A DNA stretch of 48,653 nucleotides from an uncultured Bacteroidales bacterium (GCA_905235445.1 CAJOLJ010000012.1:1-48653); one strand, 5' to 3'. Counted from the stretch's first letter, positions 34,576 through 43,456 are shown. Made by a program: numbers and translations. The notes: generated by a model from the sequence alone, not told the origin.

Positions 34576-35303
34576 CTCTCCCCCTTCATCCAGTCCTTCA
34601 GCACAAGGAGCCTCTCCCCCGTGGGGAGGGTCTCGTCGACGAAGGTATGGTAGTGCCCGAAGATGAAATAATCGACCTTGTGGCTACGGGCATACTCAAG
34701 AGCGAAATTCCACAGGGGGACCTTTCCCTTCTCGAACTTGTATTCCCCGTGATGGTCGTGGGAGAGGCGGTTGGAATGGGACCAGCCGTAGCCCAGGGCG
34801 AAGGCAAGGCGGGGATGGAGGGTGGAAAAGAGCGCCTGAAGCACCTTGCTATGGAACATCCAATGCAGGAAACGGTCCTTGAGGCTCGCGCTTCCCAGCG
34901 AATCCCCGTGTCCCAGACAGAAGACTTTCCCTCCGAGTGTCACCGTGAAAGGCTGCTGCATCTTTATCATCCCCAGCTCCTCGAAATACGAGTACGCCCA
35001 CACGTCATGATTCCCGGGGCAGAAGTACACTTTCACCCCGTTGTCGATAAGGTCCAGGATCTGCGCAAACACCCTTACGTAGCCCTTCGGGACCACGTAC
35101 TTGTATTCGTACCAGAAATCCCATATGTCCCCGAGAAGGAAAAGGGAATGGGTCCTGCTGCGGGAAAGGGAGGCAAGAAAAGAAACGAACCTCCTCTCCC
35201 GCCCCTCCGGGTCCTGGTGTTCAAGTCCCAGATGTACGTCCGAGGCGAAGAAGCAAAGCGTCCTCCCCTCCTCAACTGCCGACACTGGGGTTTCTTCTGC
35301 CAT
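34506..35303 (-). CDS. lpxH: UDP-2,3-diacylglucosamine diphosphatase (LpxH-like)
   Basis: This 265-residue calcineurin-like phosphoesterase has the full metal-motif set: SDVHLG, GDIWDFW, GNHD, GHGDSLG and GHYH. It would hydrolyse UDP-2,3-diacylglucosamine to lipid X in lipid A synthesis. The length fits the LpxH group of Bacteroidetes. The C-terminal 23 codons overlap the DUF4294 gene on the other strand. The gene follows uppP by 12 bp and is probably co-transcribed with it, a pairing of two envelope-lipid enzymes. Confidence 0.85.
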   Translation of the reverse strand: MAEETPVSAVEEGRTLCFFASDVHLGLEHQDPEGRERRFVSFLASLSRSRTHSLFLLGDIWDFWYEYKYVVPKGYVRVFAQILDLIDNGVKVYFCPGNHDVWAYSYFEELGMIKMQQPFTVTLGGKVFCLGHGDSLGSASLKDRFLHWMFHSKVLQALFSTLHPRLAFALGYGWSHSNRLSHDHHGEYKFEKGKVPLWNFALEYARSHKVDYFIFGHYHTFVDETLPTGERLLVLKDWMKGESYFFFDLRSGNLGISGSLPNSDQ

Positions 35304-35315
35304 GGGATGAGCTGC

Positions 35316-36167
35316 TTAGCCGAGGATGAGAATGAGGACTGCGACTATGACGCAGTACAGGGCGAACCAGGAGAGCTTTGACTTGCGGACCAGCGCAACC
35401 ATCGCCTTGCAGGCAAAGAGTCCCGAAAGGAATGCCGAGACAAATCCCAGTATGAGGGCCCCGACACCGACTCCGCCACCGAGAACTTCGCTACCCGAGG
35501 CGACCTTCAGGATGTCAAGGAGCTGTTCCCCCAAAATGGGGACGAGCACCATGAGGAAGGAGAACTGCGCCATGACGGAGCGCTTGACTCCGCTCACCAG
35601 ACCCGTTGCAATCGTGGTCCCCGAGCGGGAAAGTCCGGGAGCCACGGCCAGGGACTGGCCAATACCGACGATAAATGCCTGCAGGTATGATATTCCGTTT
35701 CTGGGTCCCTTCTCCTCGGCGAGGGGTGTCCCCTTGGCATCATCCTGCTTTTTCTCCTTCCCGCCTATGCGGACATGGTCGGAGAGGAAAAGAAGCACTG
35801 CGGTTATGATGAGGCATATTCCCACCACCGTAAGGGAGTCCCCGAAGAGGGCCTCCACTTTATCCTTGAACAGGAATCCCACTACCGCTACCGGTATCAT
35901 GGACACTATGAGCTTGCAGATGTAGTCGGTCTCGTCGTTGTATTTGAACTTGAAAAGGCCCTTCAGAAGAGCCCAGATCGCACTCCAGAATACTATTATG
36001 GTGCTGAGCACGGTCGCCATGTGGACGGTGACGGTGAAATCGAGGAAACCTTCCCCGTCGACACCCAGCAGTTCCTTGAATATCATAAGATGCCCGCTGC
36101 TGCTCACAGGCAGGAATTCAGTAAGCCCCTGGACCAGCCCAAGGAGAATGGCTTGCCACCAATTCAT
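35316..36167 (-). CDS. uppP: Undecaprenyl-diphosphatase
   Basis: This 283-residue polytopic membrane enzyme recycles the cell-wall lipid carrier by removing a phosphate from undecaprenyl diphosphate. The diagnostic motifs are LTEFLPVSSSGHL near the N-terminus and PGLSRSGTTIATGL near residue 185. It follows the DUF3098 gene by 46 bp, the common ftsX-DUF3098-uppP order of the phylum. The truB gene usually next in that order is not present; lpxH follows. Confidence 0.95.
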   Translation of the reverse strand: MNWWQAILLGLVQGLTEFLPVSSSGHLMIFKELLGVDGEGFLDFTVTVHMATVLSTIIVFWSAIWALLKGLFKFKYNDETDYICKLIVSMIPVAVVGFLFKDKVEALFGDSLTVVGICLIITAVLLFLSDHVRIGGKEKKQDDAKGTPLAEEKGPRNGISYLQAFIVGIGQSLAVAPGLSRSGTTIATGLVSGVKRSVMAQFSFLMVLVPILGEQLLDILKVASGSEVLGGGVGVGALILGFVSAFLSGLFACKAMVALVRKSKLSWFALYCVIVAVLILILG

Positions 36168-36213
36168 TGTAGATAGAATTAAATATGTAGTTGTCTTAAG
36201 TTATCGGGAGGGT

Positions 36214-36531
36214 CTATTTGCGGCCACCCTTTGCGCTTCTGGCGGGTGCACTTTTCTGCGGGGCCTGGCCTTTCGTGGAAGTTGTCTTCCCCTTCTGGGG
36301 GGTCTCCTTGTCCTTGAAATAGCCCATTATGGCCACGACCTCGATTACCACGCCGCACAGAATGACGATGGGTGCGGCCACAAGCCTCCTGAAGTCGAAC
36401 ATCGCAGGGTTGAAGACGGAGCTGTCCTTCATTCCTCCCCCGGCCATGAGGAAGTATCCGGCTACCATCAGGAGAAGTCCCACCAGCAACATCTTTATCC
36501 CCTTGCGGGTCATTGCAAATCCTTTATCCAT
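36214..36531 (-). CDS. DUF3098-family membrane protein
   Basis: This 105-residue protein has two predicted transmembrane helices (about residues 13-31 and 50-70) and a basic, Lys/Ser/Pro-rich tail (KGKTTSTKGQAPQKSAPARS). DUF3098 proteins are encoded between ftsX and uppP in many Bacteroidetes. The function is unknown. A link to divisome or envelope work is inferred only from that conserved context. Confidence 0.75.
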   Translation of the reverse strand: MDKGFAMTRKGIKMLLVGLLLMVAGYFLMAGGGMKDSSVFNPAMFDFRRLVAAPIVILCGVVIEVVAIMGYFKDKETPQKGKTTSTKGQAPQKSAPARSAKGGRK

Positions 36532-36564
36532 ACTCTTGGCGTAAATAATTCTTTGTAAACAATC

Positions 36565-37440
36565 CTAATAATAAAGTTCGTCCCGGGTCATCGCCACCAT
36601 CTTATTCGCCACCGACCGTGTGCTCAGGAGGCAGATCAGAAGCCCGAACAGCACTATTATCACTATGGACACCATTATGGCCACGGGACTGAAGACCTCG
36701 AACATCTGCAGGAACTCTGTCCTCAGCCAGAAGAGGATCCCGAGCAGGAGGAGGGTCGCTATCACGGAGGCGAAAAGCCCCATGAGAGCCGCCTTCTCCA
36801 TGAATGGCCTGCGGATGAAGGACGGGGTGGCGCCGACAAGTTTCATGGTGTACACGGTCTGCCTCTTGTCCAGGAATGACAGGCGCATCATGTTCGATAT
36901 GAGGACGAACGATATGAACAGCAGCACCCCTATCATGACAGCCAGTATACCGGAAATCTTCCCCAGGTTCTCGCTGAGGTCCTCCACCAGGTCCTGCTGG
37001 TAAACCACCTCATCCACCGGTTCGAACGCCTCGACCACCTTCCTTACTTCCATAAGCCCCTCCGGGGTCACCTGGGAAGGCAGGAGGTTCATGTTGAACG
37101 AAACCGGGATCGGGCTGGTCTCGAACACCGACATGAAATCCTCCCCGAGGAGTTCCTTCATCTCGCTCTCCCCCTGGTCCCTCGTGACCAGGGTCACCGC
37201 CGATACGAACGGCAGGGAGTCCAGCTTCTCCTTGAACACATAGGCATCGTCCTCCTGCACCTCGGGATTGAGAAGGACCGATACCTGCATATTGCTTTTA
37301 ATATGGTCCATCACCTGGGAGGAATTCACCATCAGGAGGCTTGCGACACCCACCAGCAAAAGCACCAGACTGATACTGATAACAGAGGAAAGGTAGGCAC
37401 TCCGAAGGCGGCGCTTGATTATTTTATTTGCCTGTGACAT
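36565..37440 (-). CDS. ftsX: Cell-division protein FtsX
   Basis: This 291-residue permease has an N-terminal cytoplasmic basic segment, a first transmembrane helix (SVISISLVLLLVGVASLLMV), a large extracytoplasmic loop and three C-terminal helices, the FtsX topology. It partners FtsE ATPase and activates peptidoglycan hydrolases through EnvC-like proteins. The EnvC-like gene at 4.7 kb is a possible partner. The start ATG at 37440 (MSQANKIIKRRLRSAYLSSV) is preferred over one 30 codons upstream. No ftsE gene is adjacent. Confidence 0.9.
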   Translation of the reverse strand: MSQANKIIKRRLRSAYLSSVISISLVLLLVGVASLLMVNSSQVMDHIKSNMQVSVLLNPEVQEDDAYVFKEKLDSLPFVSAVTLVTRDQGESEMKELLGEDFMSVFETSPIPVSFNMNLLPSQVTPEGLMEVRKVVEAFEPVDEVVYQQDLVEDLSENLGKISGILAVMIGVLLFISFVLISNMMRLSFLDKRQTVYTMKLVGATPSFIRRPFMEKAALMGLFASVIATLLLLGILFWLRTEFLQMFEVFSPVAIMVSIVIIVLFGLLICLLSTRSVANKMVAMTRDELYY

Positions 37441-37509
37441 ATAGGAAAGAGGAACTCGGTAGGGATGGGACAGCCTTTGGGGGCAGGCCACATGCGCCCA
37501 AGTTGGCCT

Positions 37510-37517
37510 CAAATATA
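37510..37517 (-). promoter_or_regulatory. -7 element of the ftsX promoter
   Basis: The minus strand reads TATATTTG, an exact TAnnTTTG match, giving a leader of about 65 nt before ftsX at 37440. The upstream TTTG box is not clear. It is divergent to the promoter at 37549. Confidence 0.45.
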
Positions 37518-37548
37518 GTGAAAAGTTCAATTATGGGAAAAATTTTGT

Positions 37549-37556
37549 TAACTTTG
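37549..37556 (+). promoter_or_regulatory. -7 element of the GT5/DUF4270 promoter
   Basis: TAACTTTG is an exact TAnnTTTG match 60 bp before the GT5 start at 37616. Transcription near 37563 leaves a leader of about 53 nt that contains an 18-codon reading frame. Confidence 0.55.
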
Positions 37557-37572
37557 CAGGAATTAATCTGAT

Positions 37573-37629
37573 ATGGCAACACCTCATTATCAGGTTTGGC
37601 TTAAACTGTCAGAAAATGGGAGAGTCTAA
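37573..37629 (+). CDS. Short upstream reading frame overlapping the GT5 start
   Basis: An ATG ten nt after the predicted transcription start opens an 18-codon frame (MATPHYQVWLKLSENGRV) that ends 14 nt inside the GT5 gene, in another frame. It could couple translation to the next start, but it may equally be chance. No family is recognised. Confidence 0.25.
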   Translation: MATPHYQVWLKLSENGRV

Positions 37630-38428
37630 AAAAATACTGTTCGTAAATTCGGAGATATACCCCTATCTCCCCGAGAATACCATATCCGCCATAGGACGCT
37701 ACCTGCCCCAGGGAATCCAGGAGCGCCGCAACGAAATCCGTTCCTTCATGCCCCGCTACGGGTGCATCAACGAGAGGAAGAACCAGCTCCATGAAGTGAT
37801 AAGGCTTTCGGGTATGAACATCATCATCAACGATGTGGACAGGCCCCTTGTCATCAAGGTCGCGAGCATATCGGCAGCCAGGATGCAGGTCTACTTCATC
37901 GACAACGACGACTACTTCCGCCGGAAGAGGACTTTCACCGACGAGAGCGGAAAGTTCTATGACGACAACGGGGAAAGGGCCATTTTCTTCGCCCGTGGAG
38001 TCCTGGAGACCGTGAAGAAACTTCGCTGGGCTCCCGACATCATCCACTGCCAGGGGTGGATCTCCCACTTCATCCCCCTGTACCTTAAGAAAGCCTACAG
38101 AGACGATCCCATATTCTCCCACTGCAAGATTGTCCTCTCCCTCTATGACGACACCCCCGAGACGTTCCGAAGCGACCTCGCGCGCCTTGCCCGCTTCTCA
38201 TCCATAGGCCCCGAGGAACTGTCTCTCATCGACAATCCCACTGGCATAAATCTTGCAAAATTAGCCATCAAGTATTCGGACGGCATAATTGTCGGCTCCT
38301 CCGAAATTGAGAAAGAGGAACTTGAGTACTGCGACGAACTCTCCCTGCCTGTCCTTCCATTCGACATGGAAAGTCTTGCGGACGACTCCTACATCGACCA
38401 GTACAACAGTTTCTACAGCAAAATTTAG
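37616..38428 (+). CDS. One-domain glycogen/starch synthase-like GT5 protein
   Basis: This 270-residue protein matches only the N-terminal catalytic domain of GT5 glycogen synthases: KKILFVNSEIYPYLPEN, GRYLPQGIQERRNEIRSFMP, and APDIIHCQGWISHFIPLY. The nucleotide-sugar-binding C-terminal half is missing, and the stop is clean, so this is not a frameshift. Such half proteins are common in Bacteroidetes and lie next to DUF4270 genes, as here (22 bp downstream). Without the second domain it is unlikely to be a standard synthase; a binding or regulatory role is possible. Confidence 0.75.
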   Translation: MGESKKILFVNSEIYPYLPENTISAIGRYLPQGIQERRNEIRSFMPRYGCINERKNQLHEVIRLSGMNIIINDVDRPLVIKVASISAARMQVYFIDNDDYFRRKRTFTDESGKFYDDNGERAIFFARGVLETVKKLRWAPDIIHCQGWISHFIPLYLKKAYRDDPIFSHCKIVLSLYDDTPETFRSDLARLARFSSIGPEELSLIDNPTGINLAKLAIKYSDGIIVGSSEIEKEELEYCDELSLPVLPFDMESLADDSYIDQYNSFYSKI

Positions 38429-38450
38429 AACCACCGCATCACAGACAGAT

Positions 38451-40103
38451 ATGGGAATGCATATCCTTGGGCAGGCGGCAAAGGTCGTGGCGGGCGTAGC
38501 CGCTGCGCTGATTTGCTTCTCCTGCGTGGAAAAGAATCATGAAATAGGCGATTCTTATCTCGCCATCAACCAGCAATACGACCTGTACACCGCAGAAATC
38601 CCCATTACCGACATGAGGATGGACTTTGCGGACAGCCTGTCGGGATTCTCGATGTACCGCTTCACTTTCGGAAGCGTCAGGGACAAGGACTACGGGCTCA
38701 CAACCAGGAGCACGGCCTTCACGCTGGTCCCCATCAGCGACACACTCGATTTCGGCACGAACCCGGTATTCCGCCAGTTCCATTTCGCGGCACCGTCCGA
38801 CTCCATATCCTGCAATGACCCCGCCCAGGCCTCCATCCTGCAGAACGTGAATGTGTACGCCCTTAAAAGGACGCTGAACCTCAGCAGTTCCGAACCCAAG
38901 ATTGAGTATGACCCTGTCAGGGTAACCGACGGAATTCCCATCTATAACGGTTCCGACTCCCTGTCGTTCAACTTCACCAAGGAGTTCGGTGAACAGTACA
39001 TGAAGATAAACTACAAGACGGACCTTGACACCATAACCTCTTACACCAAGAAGTTCCCCGGCATCTACATCACGACCGAGACACCCATCGGGAACGGGGG
39101 CAGGATCAACATGTTCAAGCTCCCCATGAACGTCAGCGGCTCCACCATCTACGGAAGTTTCGCGGAGCTGAAGTTCACCGCCACCTATACCCGCACGAGC
39201 GGGACGCAGGAGAGGGTCGATACCTCATTCCTGTTCTGCCTTGGCCCGATGGACATCTACGACTTCGGCGGAGTGTCCTCCACCACCGTGAGCGAATACC
39301 CCCAGATAGCCTACGACCTCACCACCCATGAGACCGAGGCGATGGTAGGCGTCGCGACCGATAAGGTTTATTTCGAGGGAGGAAGGGGGCTCAAGCCCAT
39401 CATCAAGGCCGAGGCCCTTCGTAGCGGCCTCATCGAGGAAGTGTCCAAGCACGGGGATCCCGCCAAGACCGTGGTCACGAGAGCCACTCTGTGCCTGCCT
39501 TTCGAGTTCCCCGAAGACTACGCTGACCTTGAATACTTCCCCACCATCATGAGCCCCACCAGCCGCATTGTCTATGACAACGGGCGCATTTCATTTGCGG
39601 GACTTACAGATGCGAGCGTATCCTCCGAGAACCAGGGCGACATCAACCGCTCCCTTGGCCGTTATGCCCCGGACATCTCCCACCATGCACAGCAGCTGAT
39701 GCACCTGGGGAACCTCGACAAGATAGAGAACTACGATATCTGGATGCTACCCCTCAGAAACGAGGTCATCACCGAGAGTACCGCATCCTCGGAGACTTCG
39801 GATCTCGCGTCCCTGTACCAGCAACTGGCTTACCAGAGCTACTACAACAATATGTACGGCGGGGGGTATGGATACGGCGGTTATGGCGGATATGGCGGAT
39901 ACGGCTACAACTCATACACCAATTACTACAATTACATGATGATGGCCCAGTACTACGCCAGCGCAAGCTCCGGCTCCTCGGCCACCACCCAGACAATGGT
40001 CGACTTCCACCGCTTCTACAAAGGCTATCTGAACGGTCCTGGCGCTACGACCGGAAAGAAGCCATACATCAAGATTGTCTACGCCATTCCCAAGGAAGAC
40101 TGA
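38451..40103 (+). CDS. DUF4270-family lipoprotein
   Basis: This 550-residue protein has a lipoprotein signal with lipobox Cys25 (ICFSC) and the DUF4270 opening HEIGDSYLAINQQYDLYTAE. The family is restricted to Bacteroidetes and of unknown function. Near residues 466-500 it carries a Tyr/Gly/Asn-rich tract (GGGYGYGGYGGYGGYGY and following), which is low complexity. The ATG at 38451 is chosen because it begins the signal peptide; a longer frame from 38289 only reads across the GT5 gene. It is probably co-transcribed with the GT5 gene and ends at a bidirectional terminator. Confidence 0.8.
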   Translation: MGMHILGQAAKVVAGVAAALICFSCVEKNHEIGDSYLAINQQYDLYTAEIPITDMRMDFADSLSGFSMYRFTFGSVRDKDYGLTTRSTAFTLVPISDTLDFGTNPVFRQFHFAAPSDSISCNDPAQASILQNVNVYALKRTLNLSSSEPKIEYDPVRVTDGIPIYNGSDSLSFNFTKEFGEQYMKINYKTDLDTITSYTKKFPGIYITTETPIGNGGRINMFKLPMNVSGSTIYGSFAELKFTATYTRTSGTQERVDTSFLFCLGPMDIYDFGGVSSTTVSEYPQIAYDLTTHETEAMVGVATDKVYFEGGRGLKPIIKAEALRSGLIEEVSKHGDPAKTVVTRATLCLPFEFPEDYADLEYFPTIMSPTSRIVYDNGRISFAGLTDASVSSENQGDINRSLGRYAPDISHHAQQLMHLGNLDKIENYDIWMLPLRNEVITESTASSETSDLASLYQQLAYQSYYNNMYGGGYGYGGYGGYGGYGYNSYTNYYNYMMMAQYYASASSGSSATTQTMVDFHRFYKGYLNGPGATTGKKPYIKIVYAIPKED

Positions 40104-40130
40104 TTCCGGGGAATGACACTGCACCAAAAG

Positions 40131-40163
40131 AAAAAAGCCGGGGGATGACCCTGGCTTCTTTCG
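40131..40163. terminator. Bidirectional terminator between DUF4270 gene and acpP
   Basis: GCC-GGG pairs with CCC-GGC (40137-40155, one mismatch, 5-nt loop). The flanks are A-rich on the left and T-rich on the right, so both strands gain T-runs. It ends the convergent DUF4270 (plus) and acpP (minus) transcripts. Confidence 0.8.
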
Positions 40164-40208
40164 TTTGCACACTTGAAAATGTGTAACGATTAGTGATGAG
40201 GTAAATTT

Positions 40209-40454
40209 TTACTCTCCTACGTACTCTTCAACGTACTTGATGGCATCTCCAACTGTCTGGATGTTCTGTGCCTCGTCCTCGGAAATGCTGATTCCGAAAA
40301 CCTGCTCAAACTCCATGAGAAGCTCCACTGTGTCGAGTGAGTCTGCACCAAGGTCGTTGTTGAAGCTTGCGGTCTCGGTTACTTCTGCTGGATCGGCGCT
40401 GAGCTTGTCAACGATGATCTCCTGGACCTTGCTAACGATTTCTTCGTGTGTCAT
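40209..40454 (-). CDS. acpP: Acyl carrier protein
   Basis: This 81-residue acidic protein contains the phosphopantetheine attachment motif [18 protein letters not shown], with the modified Ser near residue 40. It carries acyl chains in fatty acid synthesis and needs activation by a phosphopantetheinyl transferase, such as that at 9.1 kb. It has its own promoter and a terminator, and no fabF follows, unlike the common acpP-fabF order. Confidence 0.96.
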   Translation of the reverse strand: MTHEEIVSKVQEIIVDKLSADPAEVTETASFNNDLGADSLDTVELLMEFEQVFGISISEDEAQNIQTVGDAIKYVEEYVGE

Positions 40455-40508
40455 GATTGAAATTGAGTTTATGTTTATTTTAATACACTTTTATTTCATG
40501 TCCCGAGG

Positions 40509-40527
40509 TACCCCATGTTTTGGGGTA
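40509..40527 (-). promoter_or_regulatory. Hairpin in the acpP leader
   Basis: TACCCCA (40509-40515) and TGGGGTA (40521-40527) form a perfect 7-bp stem with a 5-nt loop, close to the predicted 5' end of the acpP transcript. This may protect the abundant mRNA. No T-run follows. Confidence 0.4.
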
Positions 40528-40545
40528 TAATACCACAATGGCTTG

Positions 40546-40553
40546 CAAAGTTA
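40546..40553 (-). promoter_or_regulatory. -7 element of the acpP promoter
   Basis: The minus strand reads TAACTTTG, an exact TAnnTTTG match. Transcription near 40539 gives a leader of about 85 nt. The -33 box is weak. Confidence 0.55.
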
Positions 40554-40685
40554 GCATTTTTTTCAATATAATGAACTATTGTCCCCAAAATCGGCATCCG
40601 CCCACTCATTATCCCTGAACACTATAGCCACTATACCAACTCTTTGCCAATGAGATTTACCCGCAGGTGCGAAGCGCCACCTCTC

Positions 40686-41504
40686 TCAGCAGCAAGACTT
40701 GTGCTGCTCAGGTGCGAGTGCATCCTCCTTGCTCAGAGCCAGCCATATCCTGAGGCCGTTTATGGAGTTCAGCAAGTAGAAGGAATACTTGATTACCATG
40801 ACGACCGTATACGTTGAGGCTGAGGGACTCATCAAGCGGTTAACCCAGAGCATGATCGAGAAGATGTTCACCAGGTTCCACAGGTACCACTGGTCAGCGT
40901 AGGCGAAGGACATCAGAACCTGGCCTGCGATATTGAGGACCACGACAAATGCATCCAGGAAAATCTTTCCCCTGTCAATGACCTCGATCCTTCCGGCATT
41001 GAATTGGGTGAGGTCTATCCAGTAAAGGATGCCGTACGCCGCTGCGGTACCTGCCACCACGGATGCCGCCGCAATGGCCCACTGCTTGGCGGTAAGGCGT
41101 CTTGCCTTCACCCTCCTGGTCTTCCCCCCTTCGTCCTTCCTGGTGTCGGCACCTCTTTTTCTCCACTGCCAGAACCCCACGAACTGCATGGGCAGGAAGT
41201 ACAGCAGATGCTGCAGGAACTGGCCCATGTTGCCGCTGTCCGCATTGGCATAGGCACAGATGCCGACGTCAATCACTCCGAACAGGAATGTCCAGATGTT
41301 CCCGTTTGCGCTCAGGACCGTATTCACGACCCCCATGAGGGCCCCAAGGGCTATGACTATCTGTTTCACGACCTGGACCTCGGGGTCCTGGAGCTTGAAG
41401 ATATTCACTACCGCTACGGCCGTAGCCATCCCCACGAGAATGAAGATATTGAAAAACTTGTTGAACTTGGTGTCCGTGATGGACGAAGTCTTTGTCGAGG
41501 ACAT
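40686..41504 (-). CDS. pnuC: PnuC-like nicotinamide riboside/mononucleotide transporter
   Basis: This 272-residue membrane protein shows the PnuC pattern: LSANGNIWTFLFGVIDVGIC, PMQFVGFWQWRKRG, and a C-terminal WYLWNLVNIFSIMLW followed by a last helix. PnuC proteins import NAD precursors down a gradient. A basic loop (residues about 120-145) separates helices. The gene follows uvrC by 30 bp and may share its transcript. No thiamine or other vitamin riboswitch is seen, so the thiamine-specific PnuT relative is less likely. Confidence 0.8.
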   Translation of the reverse strand: MSSTKTSSITDTKFNKFFNIFILVGMATAVAVVNIFKLQDPEVQVVKQIVIALGALMGVVNTVLSANGNIWTFLFGVIDVGICAYANADSGNMGQFLQHLLYFLPMQFVGFWQWRKRGADTRKDEGGKTRRVKARRLTAKQWAIAAASVVAGTAAAYGILYWIDLTQFNAGRIEVIDRGKIFLDAFVVVLNIAGQVLMSFAYADQWYLWNLVNIFSIMLWVNRLMSPSASTYTVVMVIKYSFYLLNSINGLRIWLALSKEDALAPEQHKSCC

Positions 41505-41534
41505 TTGAGTGGGTTTCGTTAAATTGATATTTCT

Positions 41535-43400
41535 CTATTCCTGCGCCCCCTGTTCCCCGCCTGTGTCACCTGTTCCCTCCACCTCATCATCTCCCGGTAT
41601 CGTTGAAATGTTGTTCAGGTGGGAAAGGATCCTCTCGCAAAGGGCCCTGTTGCCCAGGAAGGCCGCCAGGTCCTCCAGCTTTGCTGCCGCAATCCTTGAG
41701 ACACTGCCATAGTGCAGAAGGAGCCTCTGCTCGGTTTTTTCGCCCACACCCGGTATCTCCCTTAGCGCAGAGTCAAGCTGACCCTTGCTTCGGAGGTTCC
41801 GGTGGAATGTGATGCCGAAACGGTGGGCTTCGTCACGGATCTGCTGCAGGAGCTTGAGCGACTGGGAGTTCCGGTCAAGGAAAAGCGGATAAGGGTCGCC
41901 TATGCGTATTACCTCCTCCATCCTCTTGGCAAGTCCCACCACCATGAGCTTGTCGGTAAGTCCGAGTTCGGAAAGAGCCTGCCATGCGAAATCCAGCTGG
42001 CCTTTCCCGCCGTCAATGACGATGAGCTGAGGCAGGTCCTCCGGGTTCTCACAGAGCATCCTCGAATACCTCCTGTTCACCACCTCCTTCATGCTCGCGA
42101 AATCGTTCGCCCCGACGACGGTCTTTATCTTGAAGTGACGGTAGTCCTTCTTCGACGGGACTCCGTCCCTGAAGACGACGCAGGAAGCCACGGGGTTCGT
42201 GCCCTGGATATTGGAGTTGTCGAAGCACTCCATGTGGGTGGGAAGGGTGTCCATGCCGAGGGCCGAGGCCAGCTCCTCAAGGACTTTGCGGTGGAACTCC
42301 TCCGGGTCGGAGTGCTCCCTTTGGCGAAGGGCATTGGCCCTCATCTCGGAAGCATTGCGGGTACTGAGGTCCAGAAGGGAGAGTTTGTCTCCCTTGACCG
42401 GTATCCTCCACTGCACACCTTCTATCTCCACATCGGGCAGGAAGGGGACAATGACAAGAGAGGAAAGCTGCCCGAACTTGCTCTCGACCTCAGCTATGAA
42501 TGTCGAAAGCACGCTCTCCCTCTCCTCCTCTATCCCCAACTTGAAACCGAGGTTCAGGGACTGGACCACGCTTCCTCCCCTTATTCTCATGAAGTTGCCC
42601 CAGCCCTCGCCTTGGTCCAGGACAAGGGAGAACACGTCACAGTCCGAGTCCACTGCCGAAGTGATGATCGATTTTGAATAGTGCTTCTCGATGCAGGACA
42701 TCTTATCCTTGTATAGGGCAGCCTGCTCGAAATCCAGACGCTGCGCCGCTTCCATCATGAGGGAACGGTACTTCTCTATCATCTGGCGTCCCCCGCTGCG
42801 GAGCATGGAGGTTATCTCCTGGATGTAGGTGGAATACTCATCCTTGGATATCCCTCCCACACAGCATCCCTTGCACCTGCCAAGATGCATTTCCAGGCAG
42901 GGGCGGAACTTGTGATGGAGGATGGCGGCAGAGTCTATCTTATTGTTGCAGGTACGCAGCGGATAGAGTTCCGAGAAGAGGTCCAGCATGCTCCTGGCAT
43001 GCATGACCGAGGAATAGGGCCCGAAGTACTTGGACCCGTTATGGACGACCCTGCGGGTGAGGAAAACCTTGGGGAAGTCATCCGCGGTAATGCATATCCA
43101 GGGGTAGGTCTTGGAGTCCTTCAGGAGGATGTTGTACTTTGGCTTGTACTGCTTGATCAGGTTGTTCTCAAGGAGCAGGGCATCCGCCTCGCTGTCAACC
43201 ACGGAGTACTGCGCATCCGCAATCCTGGACACGAGGACCCGGGTCTTGCCGTTCAGACGGTCCGGGGAGACAAAGTACTGCGCGACCCTCTTGTGCAGGT
43301 CCTTGGCCTTGCCGATATAGATGATGTTCCCCTCGGAGTCATAATAACGGTAGACTCCGGGGGAATGGGGGAAAAAGGATATTTTCTCTTTGACGTCCAT
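41535..43400 (-). CDS. uvrC: Excinuclease ABC subunit C
   Basis: This 621-residue nuclease makes both cuts in nucleotide excision repair. Domains in order: GIY-YIG (SPGVYRYYDSEGNIIYIGKA, residues about 10-90), a UVR helical hairpin (LDFEQAALYKDKM), an RNase H-like domain (MECFDNSNIQGTNPVAS), and a C-terminal HhH motif (REIPGVGEKTEQRLLLHYGS). The start at 43400 is preferred because an alternative ATG at 43424 lies only 4 nt from an 11-bp hairpin. It lies 55-79 bp after rpsC, an unusual neighbour. Confidence 0.95.
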   Translation of the reverse strand: MDVKEKISFFPHSPGVYRYYDSEGNIIYIGKAKDLHKRVAQYFVSPDRLNGKTRVLVSRIADAQYSVVDSEADALLLENNLIKQYKPKYNILLKDSKTYPWICITADDFPKVFLTRRVVHNGSKYFGPYSSVMHARSMLDLFSELYPLRTCNNKIDSAAILHHKFRPCLEMHLGRCKGCCVGGISKDEYSTYIQEITSMLRSGGRQMIEKYRSLMMEAAQRLDFEQAALYKDKMSCIEKHYSKSIITSAVDSDCDVFSLVLDQGEGWGNFMRIRGGSVVQSLNLGFKLGIEEERESVLSTFIAEVESKFGQLSSLVIVPFLPDVEIEGVQWRIPVKGDKLSLLDLSTRNASEMRANALRQREHSDPEEFHRKVLEELASALGMDTLPTHMECFDNSNIQGTNPVASCVVFRDGVPSKKDYRHFKIKTVVGANDFASMKEVVNRRYSRMLCENPEDLPQLIVIDGGKGQLDFAWQALSELGLTDKLMVVGLAKRMEEVIRIGDPYPLFLDRNSQSLKLLQQIRDEAHRFGITFHRNLRSKGQLDSALREIPGVGEKTEQRLLLHYGSVSRIAAAKLEDLAAFLGNRALCERILSHLNNISTIPGDDEVEGTGDTGGEQGAQE

Positions 43401-43428
43401 ATCGTCACCGGCCCGAAAATACATTTAA

Positions 43429-43456
43429 GGCCCATCCCGGGTAAACGGGACAGGCC
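43429..43456 (-). terminator. Hairpin after rpsC, possible attenuator
   Basis: On the minus strand GGCCTGTCCCG pairs with CGGGATGGGCC over 11 positions (two G-T) with a 6-nt loop. The tail (TTAAATGTATTTT) is T-poor at first, so termination is uncertain. It sits between rpsC and uvrC and may lower read-through from the ribosomal operon. Confidence 0.5.

Noticed and set aside
39855..39930. GGYGYGG-coding repeats as a CRISPR or tandem DNA array
   Set aside because: The repeats are short, in frame within DUF4270, and have no spacers.
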